Positions 1 to 5,944 of a stretch of 5,944 bases of DNA are shown here, in pieces. Source of the stretch: an uncultured Bacteroidales bacterium (GTDB lineage: Bacteria; Bacteroidota; Bacteroidia; Bacteroidales; Muribaculaceae); the NCBI GenBank assembly GCA_949123685.1, contig CASBHZ010000121.1, positions 1 through 5,944 on the forward strand, given 5' to 3'. Numbering within the stretch: the first letter of the stretch is position 1; every line of letters starts with the position of its first letter. Below the pieces are notes generated by a model. The model searched no databases, was not told the origin of the DNA, and saw nothing but the letters and a program-made list of their open reading frames with translations. The position numbers and the translations under genes are program-made.

Positions 1-48
1 TCTACACAAGGAGACACACTCTTTCCCTACACGACGCTCTTCCGATCT
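1..48 (+). other. Illumina P5/TruSeq adapter remnant (not genomic)
   Basis: Positions 16-48 match the complete 33-nt Illumina TruSeq read-1 adapter, from ACACTCTTTCCC through CGCTCTTCCGATCT. Positions 1-7 (TCTACAC) match the end of the P5 flow-cell sequence, and the 8 bases between them (8-15, AAGGAGAC) sit exactly where a dual-index i5 barcode belongs. The order P5 end, 8-nt index, read-1 primer is that of a library molecule. This is therefore untrimmed adapter at a contig end, and the genome starts at 49. Any protein predicted across this stretch is artificial. Confidence 0.99.
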
Positions 49-1379
49 TACTGGAAAAGCAGATTGAGAACACACATCTTTCAAAAGCTACCCAAAATTT
101 CCTGATAACGGTGCTGTTGGGCGACCGGGCATATCTTGATTCAGATACACGTAAGGTATTTGCAGATGCAGGTGTCGCACACATACTTGCGTTGAGTGGC
201 ATGCATATGGGAATAATAGGCGGTGTGCTCCTTTTTATCTTATATCCTTTCAATTTTGCCGGAAGATTTAAAACTCGCTTTATTATTGCAGCTATATTGC
301 TTTGGGGTTATGCGTTTATTACAGGCATGTCGCCATCAACAGTCCGGGCGTGCGTTATGGTTTCGTTTGCTTCCATTGCAATAGTTCTTGAACGTAAACG
401 TTATGCCTTTAATGCTCTTTTTGCAGCTTCATTAATAATTTTACTTGTATCTCCTTCAACAATATATGATGTAGGTTTTCAATTAAGTTTCATGTGCGTT
501 GCATCTTTAGCTGCATTTGCTTCTCATATGAACCCGTTTGAGCAAAGATATACTCCATGGTTATATAAAATTACTTCATTACTTTCTGCCACTATTGTTG
601 CAACATTCGGAAGTTGGATAATTACGGCATATTACTTCAAGTCGTTTCCCTTGGCGTTTATTCCTGCAAACATATTACTACTACCCTTTCTTCCATTTTA
701 TATTCTGTTAGCAATACTCGCTTTGAGCTTATCAATGATGGGGATTCATTTGAAGGTGTTAAATAATATTCTGGATTACGGTTTTGATATTACAAAAGAT
801 TTTTTATCATGGATTGGCAATGGAAATGTTTGTGATATAGACGTAACTACCGAGATGGTAACAGTGTGGATTTCAGGTATGATTCTGCTTGCATTATTCC
901 TAAATGTGAAACGTTGGAAGCCTATGTTGTATGCCGGAATTGTTTTGCTTTGCGTGTCATTGGTAATGGTCCCTATTTATTCACAGAGTGTTCCTGATGG
1001 TAGCTTCATAATTACTGATAGTTATCATTACATTTCAGTTAATGTTAAAGATGGGAATGCAGAGCGAAATTTAAAAATTGATAGGCACTGTATCTCAACA
1101 ATGTTGATAGGGAATCAGAGGATTATAGCCGTCGATTGTGAATTACCTGAAAAAATAACCTCCCGCGATTGTGATTATCTGATAATCGCGGGAGGCTATA
1201 AAGGCGATATTGAAAGTGTCTATAATGCTTTCAAGCCTACGAAAGTGGTGATTCACTCATCTGTAAGACGCAAAAAAGAAGATTTGTATCTAAAAGATAT
1301 GCGGAAACTTAACGTTGATCATCACTCTTTAAGACATCAAAAAGCGCTTAAACATTATTTATCGGATTCTGTCAACTGA
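49..1379 (+). CDS. comEC: ComEC/Rec2-family DNA-uptake channel, 5'-truncated
   Basis: Polytopic inner-membrane protein that in naturally competent bacteria forms the channel carrying single-stranded DNA into the cytoplasm. The open frame continues upstream of the GTG at 111 to the adapter junction (first whole codon at 51), so 442 residues remain and the true start lies off the contig. The homologous sequence begins before the GTG. ComEC/Competence-domain hallmarks are visible: GDRAYLD, then AGVAHILALSGMHMG (family: sHllAvSGlH), TGMSPSTVRA and GFQLSF, followed by several hydrophobic helices including IPANILLLPFLPF. The N-terminal OB-fold-type domain and first helices, perhaps 240 residues, are missing because the contig ends. 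The C-terminal ~110 residues are soluble and lack the HxHxDH motif of the metallo-beta-lactamase domain found in Bacillus-type ComEC; Bacteroidota homologues commonly have such a short tail. Its 3' end overlaps the convergent DUF4293 gene. Competence of this organism is not shown. Confidence 0.93.
1159..1195. repeat. Perfect 12-bp inverted repeat inside comEC
   Basis: CCTCCCGCGATT at 1159-1170 is the exact reverse complement of AATCGCGGGAGG at 1184-1195, with a 13-nt spacer. The arms are GC-rich inside an otherwise AT-rich gene and lie in the codons for the C-terminal soluble part (around DYLIIAGGY). No T-run follows on either strand, so a classic intrinsic terminator is not supported. It would form a stable mRNA hairpin. 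The role is unknown; it may be chance plus codon choice. Confidence 0.6.
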
Positions 1380-1829
1380 TCTGAGCATGCGTTGGTCTGA
1401 GTTGATTCTTGCATACGCCATAATCGTTGCCACTAATGCCAAAAGCGGTGCGATAATTAAAGAAGACCAGCTTACCGACGCGTCTTCAAAAGTGCAATAA
1501 CCATATCCACAGCCAATTGAAACAGCTGCAAGAATAAATAGAATGCCGATTAGGCATAGAGTTTTTTGTAATTTCAGATTCTTGAATAGGAATATATTAA
1601 TCAATGGAATAATTGCGCACATAATGGAAATGATGAAAAATATCCATGTGTGAATGTAATAACCGGAAGGGGCTTCATTTGTGGAAACACCCTCAATGCT
1701 GAAACCTATTGTTGTAAAATTAAGGGTGTAATCTTGAAGCTGAACCTGACCGAGAGATAAAAATGAGAATGTGGTCATAGCCACAAATGCAATGAACAGC
1801 AAAATAGATTGCCAACGTTGAATAACCAT
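1359..1829 (-). CDS. DUF4293 family four-helix membrane protein
   Basis: A 156-residue integral membrane protein of unknown function. It starts MVIQRWQSI, matching the MIQR-IQ opening I associate with DUF4293, and ends RMLRSVDRIR, like the conserved charged tail (RSVDRLR) of that family. Four hydrophobic segments are visible at about residues 8-27, 61-81, 88-107 and 122-142. A roughly 33-residue polar loop lies between the first two, and the cytoplasmic-looking tail is Arg-rich. Length is typical for the family. The ATG at 1827-1829 is preceded by AT-rich sequence without a Shine-Dalgarno site, usual for Bacteroidota. The last 21 bp overlap the end of comEC on the opposite strand. A Bacteroidota-type promoter candidate lies about 95-125 bp upstream. 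Family assignment is by recalled motifs, not a search. Confidence 0.88.
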   Translation of the reverse strand: MVIQRWQSILLFIAFVAMTTFSFLSLGQVQLQDYTLNFTTIGFSIEGVSTNEAPSGYYIHTWIFFIISIMCAIIPLINIFLFKNLKLQKTLCLIGILFILAAVSIGCGYGYCTFEDASVSWSSLIIAPLLALVATIMAYARINSDQRMLRSVDRIR

Positions 1830-1923
1830 ATTATTTTTGTTTTATTGATTTATAGAATGAATTATAGAAAGTAAACAAATTAAAACTATAATATGTCATG
1901 TGTTTAACCTGATCACTTACTTA

Positions 1924-1954
1924 CAAAATTAATACATTTTAGCTATACGGCAAT
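1924..1954 (-). promoter_or_regulatory. Candidate Bacteroidota promoter for the DUF4293 gene
   Basis: On the minus strand, TAATTTTG (1931 down to 1924) is a full match to the Bacteroidota -7 box TAnnTTTG. ATTG (1954 down to 1951) matches three of four bases of the -33 box TTTG, with the usual 19-nt spacing. Transcription would start near 1918 and leave a leader of about 88 nt. No comparably good pair was found on the plus strand for the divergent TPR gene; TATTATTG at 2033-2040 is one mismatch from a -7 box but has no -33 partner. The motif is short and the region AT-rich, so a chance match is possible. Confidence 0.45.
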
Positions 1955-2057
1955 AATGTATCATGAATATAATTCTTTTTGGCGTGAAATTTGTTACTAT
2001 AATGAAAGCAAGAAGAGTTGTTGAATTGCTTCTATTATTGAAACATATCAGTTTAAC

Positions 2058-4241
2058 ATGACATTAGAATCTTTAAAGGATAAAGTATCGGAAGCCAATC
2101 GGTTACTTGACTCAAATCAGGTTGCAGATGCATTCGTGATACTTGAGGAAATGGCTCAAGATGAGGGAAATTATCTTGTTTTGGATAATTTAAAAAGTTT
2201 AAAGCAGACTTATGGATACATGATCCATTATCTGATTGAGGGAATGGAAGATGCTACACGTCCCGAAGTTTATGACAATACGGTCAGCACTCTTCGTGAG
2301 ATCGGAGACTGTCTTTTAACGGATAAATTGACATCGGATAGTCCGGAAATATATTTTTCTACAACCAGAATCTGCAAACATCAAAAATTGTCATTCCTAC
2401 CCTTATGGACGAGTCTCATGGATATAGAGTCAAAACTACAGCTCGCTTTGTCGGTTGAGGCAGATTCGACATCATTATTCTCTGAGAAGGACAGGACTAT
2501 GCGCAGCATATTCGATTTGGTCTGGACTGAGCGAAATAGTAAAGATTTATGTGTGAAATTAGTTGAAAAGGTTCTCTCTTCCTCTGTAGACAAAAAAATA
2601 TCACTTTATCTTATCTCTGCCCTCGTATTGTCTCTATTGGTATGTTATGATAGAGAGAAAATGATTGCCCTTATAGACATATATGACAATTCGATTTCGG
2701 AGGAGATTGCTGCGCGCGCTCTTGTGGGAATAGTGATGGCATTGCGGAAACATGGAAGCTGGGTGGAAAATGATAAAAAAATTTTGGGCAGACTGGAGTT
2801 ATGGCAGGATTCACTTGTAACATATAGCCGTCTTCAAGGGGTTGTTAAAGAAATCATACGCACTCGAGATACAGATCGGGTAACCGCCAAAATGAGGGAC
2901 GAAGTTATTCCGGAATTGATGAAGATGCGACCTGACATGTTGAAAAAGATGAGGGATTCTGCAATGGATTTTGAATCCGGCATGCTTGAGAACAATCCTC
3001 AATGGGAGGAAATGCTTGAAGAGAATGGAATTGCTGATAAGATGAGGGAGTTGACGGAGATGCAAAGTGAAGGCGCAGACCTGATGATGGTAACCTTCTC
3101 TAATTTGAAAGGTTTCCCGTTTTTCAATAATGTCAGTTCCTGGTTTATGCCATTCGATATAAACAATCCGTCCATACGGATTGAACGCAGTAACGTCAAG
3201 TCTCTTGAAACTATGCTTTCGATGGGCAATAACATGTGTGATTCTGATAAGTATTCACTGCTCTTTGCATTTTCAGCAATGCCGGAGCAGCAGAGACAAA
3301 TGATGGTCGGACAATTTGACCAGCAGTTATCTCAGATGACGGAGGAATTTATGGAGCGTCTTGAGAAGCGTTCCAATCCCGAGTTTAATATGGAGACGGT
3401 AGTCTTTATTCGGGAGTTATATCGTTTTTTCCGTCTTTTTAGAAAGAAAGAAGAGTTTACAGACCCATTTTTGGAACCATTTGATTTTTTAAATTTGCCA
3501 ATAATCGGTGATATGATGGCTGATGAAGATATCATAGAGTTAATTGGTGAGTTTTATTTCAAACGAGGGTATTATAAAGAGGCTCTAAATCTTTTTAAGG
3601 CAGTTGAGGAATCCAAGTATAACACCCCGTCATATTGGGAAAAGGTGGGTTTTGCCTACCAGTCGCTTAAATCTTATGATAAGGCTCTTTCTGCCTATCA
3701 TCGCTCTGAGTTGATTGCAGAGCCAGGTTCCTGGCTTTTGAAAAAGCTTGCCTTTGTGAATAAGAAGTTAGGTAATTATGCTGTTGCAGCTGAATATTAT
3801 TCAAAAGCTTTAGTTAATGATCCTGATAATGTGTCATTAATAATGAACGCCGGTTATACCCTATTCGAATCAGGTGATATCCAGGCGGCAGTGCGGTCTT
3901 ATTATCATGCCAATTATCTTGATCCTGAAAATGTAAAGATATGGCGGGCTATTGGATGGACTGAATTTGTAATGGGGAATTTAGACAAGAGTTCATCTTA
4001 TTATGCCAAAATTCTTGCATTATCTCCCGATTCCGTTGATTATCTGAATGCAGGGCATGTGAAGTTGGCTTTAAAAAATTTTAAGGAAGCTATAATGCTA
4101 TATAAGAAATCTTCTGAGTATGGGTTGAAAGATTTCGAGACTGCATTCAGGGCTGATGCGGATACTTTGGAAAAGTCTGGAGTCGATAAACTTACTCAGG
4201 ATTTAATAATTGATTCAATAAAGATGTCGGTACAGTTATAA
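2058..4241 (+). CDS. TPR-repeat alpha-solenoid protein, Bacteroidales-conserved, function unknown
   Basis: A 727-residue protein with no signal peptide and no convincing membrane anchor, so probably cytoplasmic. Residues 1 to about 280 look wholly helical. Residues 279-344 are charged and unusually Met-rich (12 Met in 66 residues), leading into a conserved-looking segment, GFPFFNNVSSWFMPFD, that I recall from Bacteroidales TPR proteins. About six tetratricopeptide units follow at residues ~489-692, with typical signatures such as YYKEALNLF, YDKALSAYHRS, YAVAAEYYSKAL, NAGYTLFESGD and FKEAIMLYKKS, several ending in LDP/NDP/LSP turns. TPRs are protein-protein interaction scaffolds; no catalytic domain is visible. 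The ATG at 2058 lacks a Shine-Dalgarno site, and the first residues already look like a coiled helix (LKDKVSEANRLL), supporting this start. The gene stands alone: divergent from DUF4293 and convergent with dnaA behind a shared terminator. The hydrophobic stretch near residue 181-198 is more likely a buried helix than a membrane span. The partner is not deducible. Confidence 0.93.
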   Translation: MTLESLKDKVSEANRLLDSNQVADAFVILEEMAQDEGNYLVLDNLKSLKQTYGYMIHYLIEGMEDATRPEVYDNTVSTLREIGDCLLTDKLTSDSPEIYFSTTRICKHQKLSFLPLWTSLMDIESKLQLALSVEADSTSLFSEKDRTMRSIFDLVWTERNSKDLCVKLVEKVLSSSVDKKISLYLISALVLSLLVCYDREKMIALIDIYDNSISEEIAARALVGIVMALRKHGSWVENDKKILGRLELWQDSLVTYSRLQGVVKEIIRTRDTDRVTAKMRDEVIPELMKMRPDMLKKMRDSAMDFESGMLENNPQWEEMLEENGIADKMRELTEMQSEGADLMMVTFSNLKGFPFFNNVSSWFMPFDINNPSIRIERSNVKSLETMLSMGNNMCDSDKYSLLFAFSAMPEQQRQMMVGQFDQQLSQMTEEFMERLEKRSNPEFNMETVVFIRELYRFFRLFRKKEEFTDPFLEPFDFLNLPIIGDMMADEDIIELIGEFYFKRGYYKEALNLFKAVEESKYNTPSYWEKVGFAYQSLKSYDKALSAYHRSELIAEPGSWLLKKLAFVNKKLGNYAVAAEYYSKALVNDPDNVSLIMNAGYTLFESGDIQAAVRSYYHANYLDPENVKIWRAIGWTEFVMGNLDKSSSYYAKILALSPDSVDYLNAGHVKLALKNFKEAIMLYKKSSEYGLKDFETAFRADADTLEKSGVDKLTQDLIIDSIKMSVQL

Positions 4242-4255
4242 TAAAGTATATAGAG

Positions 4256-4306
4256 AAATTACCAAAGCGATGTTTGTAGCAGCTACAAACATCGCTTTGG
4301 TAATTT
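4256..4306. terminator. Bidirectional terminator hairpin between the TPR gene and dnaA
   Basis: The 25 bases at 4256-4280 are the exact reverse complement of 4282-4306, around a single central A (4281). A further 6 bp can pair outside it (AGTATA 4245-4250 with TATACT 4307-4312) if TAGAG at 4251-4255 bulges out. The palindrome begins 14 nt after the TPR stop codon and ends 29 nt before the dnaA stop on the other strand, as expected for a terminator serving two convergent genes. On the plus strand the stem ends in TTTT and an AT-rich tail; neither strand has a long T-run. The stem is longer than most intrinsic terminators. Confidence 0.83.
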
Positions 4307-4335
4307 TATACTATTGAGCTAATTTTTAAACAAGC

Positions 4336-5727
4336 TTATTTTAACAAGTCTCGTTCTATTGCTTCTAATGCATCAGATAATTCTTTAGAGTATGTTAGCC
4401 TATCCTTGATTGATGATATGCCATGAAGCACAGTAGCGTGTTTCCTATTTAATTTTCCACCAATAGCGGGTGATGACAATTGTGTATGCTTATGTGTAAG
4501 ATACATTATCATCTGGCGGGCGTCAGCTATGTCTCTCAAACGGCTTTGGGAGAATATTGCGTCTGGATTTAGGTTGAAGTATTCGGCTGTAGACTCAACT
4601 ATCATGTCAAAGTTTACGGGTTTGCGCTCCGTTTTCTTCACGACATGGCTCATTACTTCTTTCGCTAATTCAACAGATAATGGGGCATTCTTTACGATTG
4701 AACGTGTCAAGAGTCCATTTACAATGGTTTCAAGTTCGCGAACCGATCCGTCAATCTCAGATGCAATAACGTCAATGACTTCTGAGGGAATGCCTAAACC
4801 ATTTTTCTTTGACTTGAAATCAAGAATTTTTCTACGGAGTTGATAATCCGGATTTGGCAACGGCTCGACTACGCCCCATTTGAATCGGTCAATTAGCCTG
4901 TCGGCTATTCCGTCAAGCTCCATAGGAGGACGGTCGCAGGTGAATATTATATTCTTGCGGTTACGTTGCAGGTGATTGAATATCGGGAAAAGAGCTTCTG
5001 CCGTACCTGTCTTGTTTGACAATTCCTGAAGGTCGTCAAACAATATGACGTCCATCATCTGAAACCAATTGATAAATCCTGGAACATCCTTGTTGATCGT
5101 TGCCTGAGCATAAAGCGTCTGGAAATGCTTCATTGGCACAAACAATACTTTTGCATTCGGATTGCGCTCTTTTATGCGTATACCTATTGCTTGGATAAGG
5201 TGTGTTTTGCCGACACCTACATTCCCATATAAGAAAAATGGATTAAACTCAGGTTTGCCGGGATTGTCAGCAATATATTCCGCTATAGTGACAGGAAGCT
5301 TATTGCTGTCTCCTACACAATAATTCTCAAAATTTAAGGAAAAATTAAGTTGCGGGTCAAAATCTACTTCCCTCTTTTCGATGGGGGCTTTATGATAAGA
5401 TCCGACAAGTTTATTCTTTAATACATGAGACTGCTGAGGACTTTCCAATTTGACTTTGGCATTGTTATCGTTCGATACAACGTCAACTTCATATTCGAGT
5501 CTTATTTGCTGTCCGAAAACGCGTTTTAACGCCTTGGAAAGTATTTCGTAGAAGTCATCTTCATATTTTTCGTAATAAAAATATGAGGGCAGACGGAGTG
5601 TGAGACGGTTTTCTACAAATGCAATAGGCTTAGCACATGCGAACCATGTGTTAAAGCGATCCGAACCAATATTGTCTTTTATCAGTTCAAGACATTTGTT
5701 CCATTTATTTTGAAAGTCCATCTCCAT
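4336..5727 (-). CDS. dnaA: Chromosomal replication initiator protein DnaA
   Basis: AAA+ ATPase that binds DnaA boxes at oriC, forms a filament, melts the origin and loads the helicase. All four domains are present in 463 residues, the usual length. Domain I is at ~1-80 (KWNKCLELIKDNI, NTWF) and a short variable linker at ~85-125. Domain III has Walker A GNVGVGKTH (168-176), Walker B VILFDD (227-232), sensor I FTCDRPP (262-268), box VII DRLIDRFKWG with both conserved Arg (277, 281; the latter aligns with the E. coli arginine finger R285), and sensor II GSVRELE (R330). Domain IV (~371-463) carries RLRDIADARQ and the signature NRKHATVLHG. In that loop Lys429 sits where most DnaA have Asp, Gly436 replaces the usual Ala/Ser, and the loop is one residue shorter than in E. 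coli. The start is ATG at 5727 or, two codons in, 5721; no Shine-Dalgarno site helps choose. The sequence diverges from Bacteroides DnaA but is intact; a second DnaA-like paralogue cannot be excluded from this window. Confidence 0.95.
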   Translation of the reverse strand: MEMDFQNKWNKCLELIKDNIGSDRFNTWFACAKPIAFVENRLTLRLPSYFYYEKYEDDFYEILSKALKRVFGQQIRLEYEVDVVSNDNNAKVKLESPQQSHVLKNKLVGSYHKAPIEKREVDFDPQLNFSLNFENYCVGDSNKLPVTIAEYIADNPGKPEFNPFFLYGNVGVGKTHLIQAIGIRIKERNPNAKVLFVPMKHFQTLYAQATINKDVPGFINWFQMMDVILFDDLQELSNKTGTAEALFPIFNHLQRNRKNIIFTCDRPPMELDGIADRLIDRFKWGVVEPLPNPDYQLRRKILDFKSKKNGLGIPSEVIDVIASEIDGSVRELETIVNGLLTRSIVKNAPLSVELAKEVMSHVVKKTERKPVNFDMIVESTAEYFNLNPDAIFSQSRLRDIADARQMIMYLTHKHTQLSSPAIGGKLNRKHATVLHGISSIKDRLTYSKELSDALEAIERDLLK

Positions 5728-5889
5728 TTTTTTTGATTGGACTACAAAATAATAACAAAAATTTCACAAAAAAAAATGGGTATTTATTTGCAAAATTTCT
5801 ATAATCTGTACGGCTTTGGAAATCAACGTCTTACATCGTGGTCTAAAATTTAGTCAATTTCAATATGATAATATTCTCTATCCTGTTGA
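5728..5889 (-). promoter_or_regulatory. AT-rich dnaA upstream region
   Basis: This 162-nt stretch between the dnaA start and the next palindrome contains no open frame I would call, so it should hold the dnaA promoter and leader. I found only one-mismatch versions of the -7 box TAnnTTTG on the minus strand (for example AAATTTTG at 5798-5791), none with a correctly spaced -33 box, so no promoter is placed. A run of nine A lies at 5768-5776. I saw no close match to the DnaA box TTWTNCACA here, so neither autoregulation nor an adjacent origin is supported. Confidence 0.4.
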
Positions 5890-5939
5890 ATAATAATAAA
5901 TTGGCATCATATTTAAATATGATGCCAATTTATTATTAT
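5890..5939. terminator. 25-bp-arm perfect palindrome, probable terminator upstream of dnaA
   Basis: Bases 5890-5914 are the exact reverse complement of 5915-5939, with no spacer; the centre is ATTTAAAT and the inner core TTGGCATCATA pairs with TATGATGCCAA. The outer arms are A/T-rich (AATAATAATAAA against TTTATTATTATT), giving a U-rich 3' end on either strand. It lies 163 bp upstream of the dnaA start. It most simply terminates a gene beyond the right edge, keeping that transcript out of dnaA. The neighbouring gene is not in the window, so its direction is unknown, and the element could be something other than a terminator. Confidence 0.68.
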
Positions 5940-5944
5940 AGTTG

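Noticed and set aside
111..113. GTG as the start codon of comEC
   Set aside because: The same frame is open from 51 to 110 and encodes plausible ComEC sequence leading into GDRAYLD. The fragment begins at the adapter junction and the GTG is an internal Val codon.
1462..1487. GAAGAC and GTCTTC inverted pair in the DUF4293 gene
   Set aside because: Six-bp arms with a 14-nt spacer are expected by chance, and no function is suggested by position.
1503..1511. ATATCCACA, one mismatch from the DnaA box TTATCCACA, and TGTGGAAAC at 1680-1688 on the other strand
   Set aside because: Both are single near-matches inside the DUF4293 coding sequence, far apart and not clustered. This is what chance gives in AT-rich DNA.
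1998..2003. TATAAT as a -10 box for the TPR gene
   Set aside because: The Bacteroidota primary sigma factor uses TAnnTTTG rather than the E. coli -10, and no properly spaced -35 is present. The hexamer is common in AT-rich intergenic DNA.
2600..2650. Hydrophobic stretch in the TPR protein (about residues 181-198) as a transmembrane helix
   Set aside because: It is a single short segment inside a long helical soluble protein, with no signal peptide or flanking topology charges. A buried solenoid helix explains it better.
2381..3535. Minus-strand open frames of 67-84 codons within the TPR gene
   Set aside because: They are antisense to a clear coding sequence, have no recognisable domains, and lack their own upstream signals.
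4529..4843. Plus-strand 104-codon open frame inside dnaA
   Set aside because: It lies opposite well-conserved DnaA domain III/IV codons and its translation resembles no family, so it is a shadow frame.

Overview
The window looks like chromosomal DNA of an AT-rich Bacteroidota bacterium, most likely order Bacteroidales. The evidence is a DUF4293-type membrane protein (a family I know only from Bacteroidota), a ComEC without the C-terminal metallo-beta-lactamase motif, starts preceded by A-rich sequence instead of Shine-Dalgarno sites, and a promoter-like pair fitting the Bacteroides consensus (TTTG, 19-21 nt, TAnnTTTG). A gut Muribaculaceae-like lineage would fit the divergent DnaA, but that is a guess.

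Layout. Bases 1-48 are not genomic: they are the end of an Illumina P5/TruSeq adapter, including an 8-nt index, left on the contig end. Genomic sequence starts at 49, inside a 5'-truncated comEC (DNA-uptake channel), which runs to 1379. It converges on, and overlaps by 21 bp, a minus-strand gene for a four-helix DUF4293 membrane protein (1359-1829). A 228-bp divergent intergenic region (1830-2057) separates that from a plus-strand gene for a 727-residue cytoplasmic TPR protein (2058-4241). The TPR gene converges on minus-strand dnaA (4336-5727). Between them is a 51-nt palindrome with 25-bp arms, probably a two-way terminator. Upstream of dnaA is 162 nt of AT-rich DNA and then a second 25-bp-arm palindrome (5890-5939), so dnaA appears to be a single-gene transcription unit bracketed by strong hairpins.

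The genes are housekeeping: DNA uptake, envelope, an uncharacterised solenoid protein and replication initiation. No mobile element, CRISPR array, RNA gene or defence system is visible, and I do not see a new multi-gene system. The points most worth a second look are the adapter remnant, an unusual DNA-recognition loop in DnaA (Lys in place of the conserved Asp), a perfect 12-bp hairpin inside comEC, and the two long palindromes around dnaA.
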